A stretch of DNA of 64,000 bases. Source: Inia geoffrensis (taxonomy: Eukaryota; Chordata; Mammalia; Artiodactyla; Iniidae). The stretch is from positions 47,711,090-47,775,089 of the forward strand of contig CM070908.1 of the NCBI GenBank assembly GCA_036417435.1, read 5' to 3'. Of the stretch, positions 59,241 through 64,000 are shown one piece after another; position 1 is the first letter of the stretch, and every line of letters starts with the position of its first letter. The position numbers and the translations under genes are program-made. A model generated the notes under the pieces. The model had not been told where the DNA came from. It searched no databases and was given only the letters and a program-made list of their open reading frames with translations.

Positions 59241-59464
59241 ATATAAAAGGCTTCCTAATAGTCTGTGAGCCTTATTCCCATATTAAACAGCATCAGAAAC
59301 AGTTGCTTGTTAATAGGAAACTGGAGGCTCATTTTTATCTCATTTTCATTCTTCTGTTTCTAAGTCATGTCTTTTCCTTGTTTCCACCAGTTCAAATATA
59401 TGAAAAGTACCTTGAAAAGGAAGTTGGCTTTCAAGTTGATTTTATAACTTTATTAGTCAAGATA
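59241..59464. other. Unassigned
   Basis: Ordinary sequence with an 83-codon chance ORF. Confidence 0.4.
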
Positions 59465-59810
59465 ATCCTTTCTGTGGTGTCGTAACAAGCTCCCAAATCT
59501 CAATGGCTTTAGACACATAAAATTTTTTCTTGTTCTTGAAAAGTCTGAAGAGGGTCAGCAGTGTTGTCTTCCATTTATTGATTCAAGAATTCAGGCTCCC
59601 TTCATTCTGTGATGCCGCCACTTCAGCCTCTGGCCTCCAGGCTTTGTGCAGGACCAAAGAAGTCACAGCCCTTGACTGCCTTGGTCCATAGGTTACACAC
59701 ATCACTTCAATTCATAAGCCATTGGTCTAAACTTGTCACGTTGGTCTGACTCAATGGCAAGGGAGTCTGGGAAACGTGAGGAGCATGGGGAATATTTGGT
59801 GAGTATTGTC
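59465..59810. repeat. Unnamed old interspersed repeat
   Basis: aatctcaatggctttagaca, tgatgccgccacttcagcct, ttcataagccattggtctaa and atggcaagggagtctgggaa recur in my memory of mammalian DNA as one repeat, but I cannot name it. Confidence 0.45.
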
Positions 59811-60414
59811 CACAAGGGCTATCAATGTTTTTGGCAGTGATTCATTACTTATATGCTGTAAGTAAATTGAAATATTGTTCCCCCAATAATATTTAAATGT
59901 ACTTAAATGTTCCAGCTCTTCAAAGAAGCAATACAGTGACTCATTTTTTTAAAGAGTCTTTTGTGAGTAATCACTTCAGATGTGTCTCTTTCAAATTAAG
60001 ACAGGCGTGTCTATGTTGACTTTTCCTGAAGTGGTGTCCTCCTTGGCTTGCTGGGCCAGCTCGCCCCTGTATGTCTCTACCCAACTCCCAAGTTCCTGTC
60101 AGGTAACCTTGCAGTGGTAGCTTGAATTTGGCCACAGTGGGATCACCTACACCATAGCATTTAGCAAATCCTACAAATTAGGACTTCTTTTGTTTTCAGA
60201 GAAGCAGGTGTTAAACATTTGCTAGCATACTACTGTATACACCGGTGGTTAAAATGATTGTTTGGTCCTAGAAATCAGCTTGTAACATAGTTTTTAAATT
60301 AATGAGTTATACAATTTTAAGACCAAATAATCTCTTTGTGCCCAGTGGGTCTGTGCACACATGCCCACACACGTGCTTGGGGCTGGCAATGCAGTACAGC
60401 AAAAGGCTCCAGAA
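59811..60414. other. No gene or repeat recognised
   Basis: Unassigned. Confidence 0.4.
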
Positions 60415-60545
60415 GGGTCAGGAATCCAAAGTCTGTTCTAGGTTCTGCCACTAAGCCCTATGAGTCCTTAGCCAGGTCACTCAGTCTCTCTCAGGCAGTT
60501 TGTCAAGTGTAAAGTAAGAAAATGGTGCCTGCTGATCCCCCATCC
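60415..60545 (+). mobile_element. MIR SINE (partial)
   Basis: ggttctgccactaagcccta, ttagccaggtcactcagtct and gtaaagtaagaaaatggtgc follow sense MIR. Confidence 0.65.
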
Positions 60546-60884
60546 TCTCCTGTCCTGATACTTACAATGCAGATCCCACACTGAATCAAGCCACAGTGCT
60601 CATACTTTGCACTAGACTGACAGTACCAAAAACACCTAATTGTTTCAAGGGCAGACACTGGAATTTATTTCTAGATGATTCTGTTAGGGTTTGTGTTTGC
60701 TCTGTGAGAAGTCTGTGGTTATACCACAAAAATATGTATGAAAGAATGACACTCTGTTATTGTAAAATAAGTGAAAGATTTATATTGCAAGGAATTCATG
60801 TTGCACGCTCTGTCATCTTGAGACTTAAATTACAACAGCAGCATTTTCTTTCTTTTTAGATCATGCTCTTATATTGGCTTTTGT
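60546..60884. other. No gene or repeat recognised
   Basis: Includes an 87-codon chance ORF with no recognisable domain. Confidence 0.4.
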
Positions 60885-61330
60885 TCCAATTATTTATTGC
60901 TGCATAACAAATCACCGCAAAACCCAGTGATTGAAAACATAAGCTGGTTTACTACATGTCACAATTTCCTGGATCAGGAATTCAGGCACATAGGATCAAA
61001 AGGGATGCTGGGTGATGTTCAAGGTTGCTAAACATATCTGGAAGCTCCAAGATGGCTTTACTTATGTCCTAGTGCCTTGGCAGGAGCAGCGGGAGGGCTG
61101 GGCTCACCTTGGCTCCTCTCTTGCTAACCCAAGGTCGTCATGGCGACTGAGGGTGCCCAGAAACCAAAGCGGAAGCTGCCAGTAGTCCTCTGAAAAGGTA
61201 GGTCCAGACGTGGCCAGGTGTCACTAGTGGCAATCTCTGCTTATGAAAGCAGTCACAGGCCAGTCCACATTCAATGGGAACAGTGTCAGATAATTTGTGG
61301 CCACTTGTAATCTTGCATAAAATCAAGAAA
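60885..61330 (-). mobile_element. MaLR-like LTR (antisense)
   Basis: attgctgcataacaaatcac, gatcaggaattcaggcacat and cagtccacattcaatgggaa, ending gataatttgtggcc, match an old MLT1-like LTR antisense. Confidence 0.55.
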
Positions 61331-61619
61331 TATCTTAAATACCACTAGACCCTCTGTAATCCTGCTCTCCCCCAAATACACCATTGCCACCACCAACAGC
61401 AGAGAGATCAAATCTTTCTCTTAAACTCCCATGACATTACACCTTGCCCCTGTATGTAAACCTTACGACCTTTAGCACAGTGTTGGTATAGAATGGTTAT
61501 ACCAAAATATGTTAATTTTATCAGTATGTTAAAAAAGTCTGTCTATAAAATATATAATTTGTATATGTAAACCTCTTCATTTATTCTCCAAAGAATGAAT
61601 CTCTTCCCTGATAAATCTT
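61331..61619. other. No gene or repeat recognised
   Basis: Short unassigned stretch. Confidence 0.4.
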
Positions 61620-61735
61620 CAGATATTTATATATATATATAAATTATATATATTATATTTATATATACTGTTGTTATATATATAACATATATAAAATTAT
61701 ATATATTAAAATTTTGTTTTATATATTATAATTTT
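61620..61735. repeat. TA-rich low-complexity tract
   Basis: Dense TATATA palindromic sequence able to fold on itself, adjacent to a compound microsatellite. Confidence 0.85.
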
Positions 61736-61740
61736 CTGTT

Positions 61741-61764
61741 TTGTGTGTGTGTCTGTGTGTGTGA

Positions 61765-61834
<70 letters not shown>
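61741..61834. repeat. Compound microsatellite (GT)n(TA)n(GA)n
   Basis: TGTG units from 61743, then TA from about 61766 to 61792, then an uninterrupted GA run to 61834. It sits at the left end of interspersed repeat copy 2. Confidence 0.95.
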
Positions 61835-61836
<2 letters not shown>

Positions 61837-62280
61837 TAATTACAATATATTGGCTCATGCAATTATGGACGCTGAGAAGCCCCACTATCTGCTGTCTGCA
61901 AGCTGGGGGCCCAGGAAAGCTGGTGATGTAGCTCAAAGACTTGAGAGTCAGAGAGCTAATGGTCTAGACTCCAATCCGGGTCTGAAGGCCTGGAAACAGG
62001 AGTACCAATGGCAAGAGAGATCGATGTTGCAGCCCAAGCAGTCAAGCCCAGTTAATTGAATCTTCTTCCACATTTTTGTGCTATTCAGGTTCACAGTGGA
62101 TTGGATGATGCCCACCCATATTGAGAAGGGCTTTCTGCTTTACTCAGTTCACCAATTCAACTGCTAATCTCTTCCAAAAACACCCTCACAGACACACCCA
62201 GAGATAATGTTTAAACAGCTACCTGGGCATGTCATGGCCCAGTCAAGTTCACAAATAAAATTACCCATCAAAGCTAGTAA
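61835..62280 (+). repeat. Interspersed repeat copy 2 (same family as 9757-10250)
   Basis: atattggctcatgcaattat, ctgcaagctgggggcccagg, ttccacatttttgtgctatt, caccctcacagacacaccca and cacaaataaaattacccatc repeat the order of copy 1. Between them lie gattggatgatgcccaccca and ctgctaatctcttccaaaaa. Confidence 0.8.
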
Positions 62281-62319
62281 CCCTGATACTTTATTTAAGT
62301 GCTAGTAAAGAAAATTTAG

Positions 62320-63730
62320 AAGAATATGCCCACAACCTTGCCAATGACTTTGACAATATCAAAATTTAAATAAATCTCTATTACAAAATACCATGAACAA
62401 AGTTCAAAGAGAAGTGACAAATTTGGAAAAAGATATTTGTATCATATGTAAATACAACATGGATCAATATCCAAATTATACAAAGTATTTTCTACAAATC
62501 AATAAACAAAGATAAAACACATGAGAGCAAAATGGATAAGAGATATAAACAAGTCATTTACAGAAATAAAAACACAAATGACTAGGAAAAGATGCTAAAC
62601 CTCACTAATCAGGGCATTGCAAATTACAATCCATTCTTTACCTATCAGATTGATAAAAATTTTAAAACCTGACAGTATCAAGTGTTAGTGATAGTGTGAA
62701 GGAAGGGGTACTGAAATTGGTATAGACAGTTCTGAGGCCAATTCAGCGGTATTTATTGAAACAAACAAACAAAAATACATACCTCTGTGACCCAGTAATT
62801 CCACTTCACACTAACTTACTTTGTTCCTGTGCAAAAGGAAGCATTTTGATATTGTCAAAATTATTGACAAAGTCACATATTTTACTGCATTTTTTATTAT
62901 CAGTTAAATAAAATTTATTATCAGTTAAATAAAATTAAATATCAGCTAAATAAAATTATTATCAGTTAAATAAAATTTTACCAGTTAAATAAAATTCTAG
63001 TCATAAACTACAAATTTTGGTAGGCGGGTATTGCTTTTAATGCATTAATAAATGTATATGTTTTGTATAATTATGATATAAGGAACTACATTTTACTCAG
63101 TTGCTGAGTAAAAAAAAAACCAAGGTAGAACATTACAGTGGAAAACTAAGTTAAACACATACAAAACACTACTATAAATTGTTATGAATTTGTAAATAAT
63201 GGTATGTAAATGCGAAGAATAAGGTCTGGAAGGACATTTACAAAGCTGCTCACAGTGGTGACCCAGAGAGTGTTGAGAGTGGGACAGAAATCAAAGAAGG
63301 GATTCAAAGGAACTTCAGCCCCATCTGTAATATTTTAATTTCTATCAAGACAATATATTATTTGTAAAAAGTAAGAATAATTTTAAAAATTAACCACATA
63401 ATTTTTTATTTCAAAATGTTTGAAGAGATAAATTACTCTTAGTAATAAGTTGAGATATCCACATTATATTTTTAAGTGAACAAACTAAATTTTGAGTCAT
63501 TCTGTCCAGTACAACTTCACTTAGGTAAAGAGAGAGAAAAAAACAGTTATATCGATACATGAGGTATTTAAGTGGAAATGCATGGAAAGGGAAAGATCCC
63601 TGCAGACTGGTGATGATGGTTACTTTGCGGGGAAGGGAGTGAAGGTGGGAGGCAGAGGGCAGGGGAGACTTTTACTTTTTTAGAAAATATGCTTCTGCAC
63701 AGTTTTCAATGGTCATAATGAGCCCGTACT
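62320..63730 (+). mobile_element. Old L1M 3' region
   Basis: Sense A-rich L1 text: gcaaaatggataagagatat, aaaagatgctaaacctcact and tctgtgacccagtaattcca (ORF2 C-terminal region), then 3'UTR phrases aataaggtctggaaggacat and a second similar block at 63560-63720. Heavily eroded. A minisatellite at 62901-62997 interrupts it. Confidence 0.65.
62901..62997. repeat. Minisatellite, five copies of about 20 bp
   Basis: Units cagttaaataaaatt begin at 62901, 62922, 62943 (cagctaa variant), 62963 and 62982, with spacing 21, 21, 20 and 19. Confidence 0.9.
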
Positions 63731-64000
63731 AACCTTATGATTGAAAGCCTAATTTAAAAAGTTAATCCAAGGTTGGCCTACATGGTTAGTTATGAAACAT
63801 CCTGAATTTCACACCTAAACCATGGCCTATTTCCAGTATCACTTTTGTTTGGAAGATGGAAGCCTTTTATCTAAGAGATTGGCTTGAAGGTCATGCACTG
63901 AGTCAGCAGAGGACAGCCTCCATTCATGAGGAATGAAGGAAATAGGAACACACAATTACTTTTCTCTAAGGGTTAGGGAAAATGCCCCAAAAGGGACACA
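63731..64000. other. No gene or repeat recognised
   Basis: Unassigned to the end of the window. Confidence 0.4.

Noticed and set aside
61743..61931. Small ORF with Ile-Tyr and Arg-Glu repeats
   Set aside because: Pure translation of the compound microsatellite.
62901..62997. CRISPR-like array
   Set aside because: Units are contiguous without unique spacers, and the host is a mammal. It is a minisatellite.
1..64000. Ruminant origin
   Set aside because: No BovB, Bov-tA or Bov-A2 sequence was recognised, whereas the short CHR SINE subtype dominates. Cetacean is the better fit, though not proven.

Overview
This is mammalian nuclear DNA, almost certainly from a cetacean (or a close cetartiodactyl relative). 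The evidence is ten tRNA-derived SINEs of the CHR kind (Cetacea-Hippopotamidae-Ruminantia). Six belong to the short subtype that I associate with whales and dolphins, three to a longer subtype, and one is a short minus-strand form. None of the BovB LINEs or Bov-tA/Bov-A SINEs that crowd ruminant DNA is recognisable. I found no protein-coding host gene, no RNA gene and no supported exon. The window reads as intergenic or deep intronic DNA made of layered transposable elements. Family names rest on recall of consensus sequences, not on a database search.

Region by region. 1-6780: a nearly full-length, sense-strand L1 retrotransposon (5'UTR, ORF1, ORF2, 3'UTR, polyA). It is disabled by frameshifts and stops and broken by two later SINE insertions. 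6781-13010: an ancient L2, old L1M 3' ends, a SINE, MIRs, and a 5'-truncated L1 with clean target-site duplications inserted into a MIR. 13011-18540: mostly repeat-poor, with a palindromic DNA transposon at 15989-16181 and an old L1/HAL1-like fragment. 18540-29290: L2 pieces (the best preserved at 25146-26345), a Tigger/MER2-like end, nested L1s, a minus-strand SINE and a minus-strand truncated L1.

29290-32070 is repeat-poor. 32075-36146 is an LTR-rich block. It holds a MaLR LTR with a SINE at its edge, another LTR, a SINE, and a degraded endogenous retrovirus with two LTR copies, a lysine-tRNA-like primer binding site and no intact genes. 36690-45490 holds MIRs, two Tigger-like DNA transposons, three SINEs, a 39-bp tandem duplication, L2 copies and a MaLR LTR. 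45570-47880 is an old 5'-truncated L1 with remnants of the reverse transcriptase. 47881-54600 holds LTR-like pieces, a bare poly(T) flanked by a target duplication, a MaLR LTR, a mariner-like MITE and an old L1 on the minus strand. 54640-56100 is a long antisense L2 with a MER20-like element inside it. 56170-62280 is a run of LTRs, an L2 end, a SINE and a microsatellite-bearing interspersed repeat, followed by an old L1 to about 63730.

Nothing here works together as a gene system. The interest lies in the stacking of insertions, which orders events in time: a frameshift in the L1 is older than the SINE beside it, an L1 splits a MIR, and a hAT element sits in an L2. It also lies in several small structures with clear mechanisms: a poly(A)-only insertion, microsatellites seeded inside repeats, and the asymmetric decay of a provirus. 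I found no convincing undescribed functional system.
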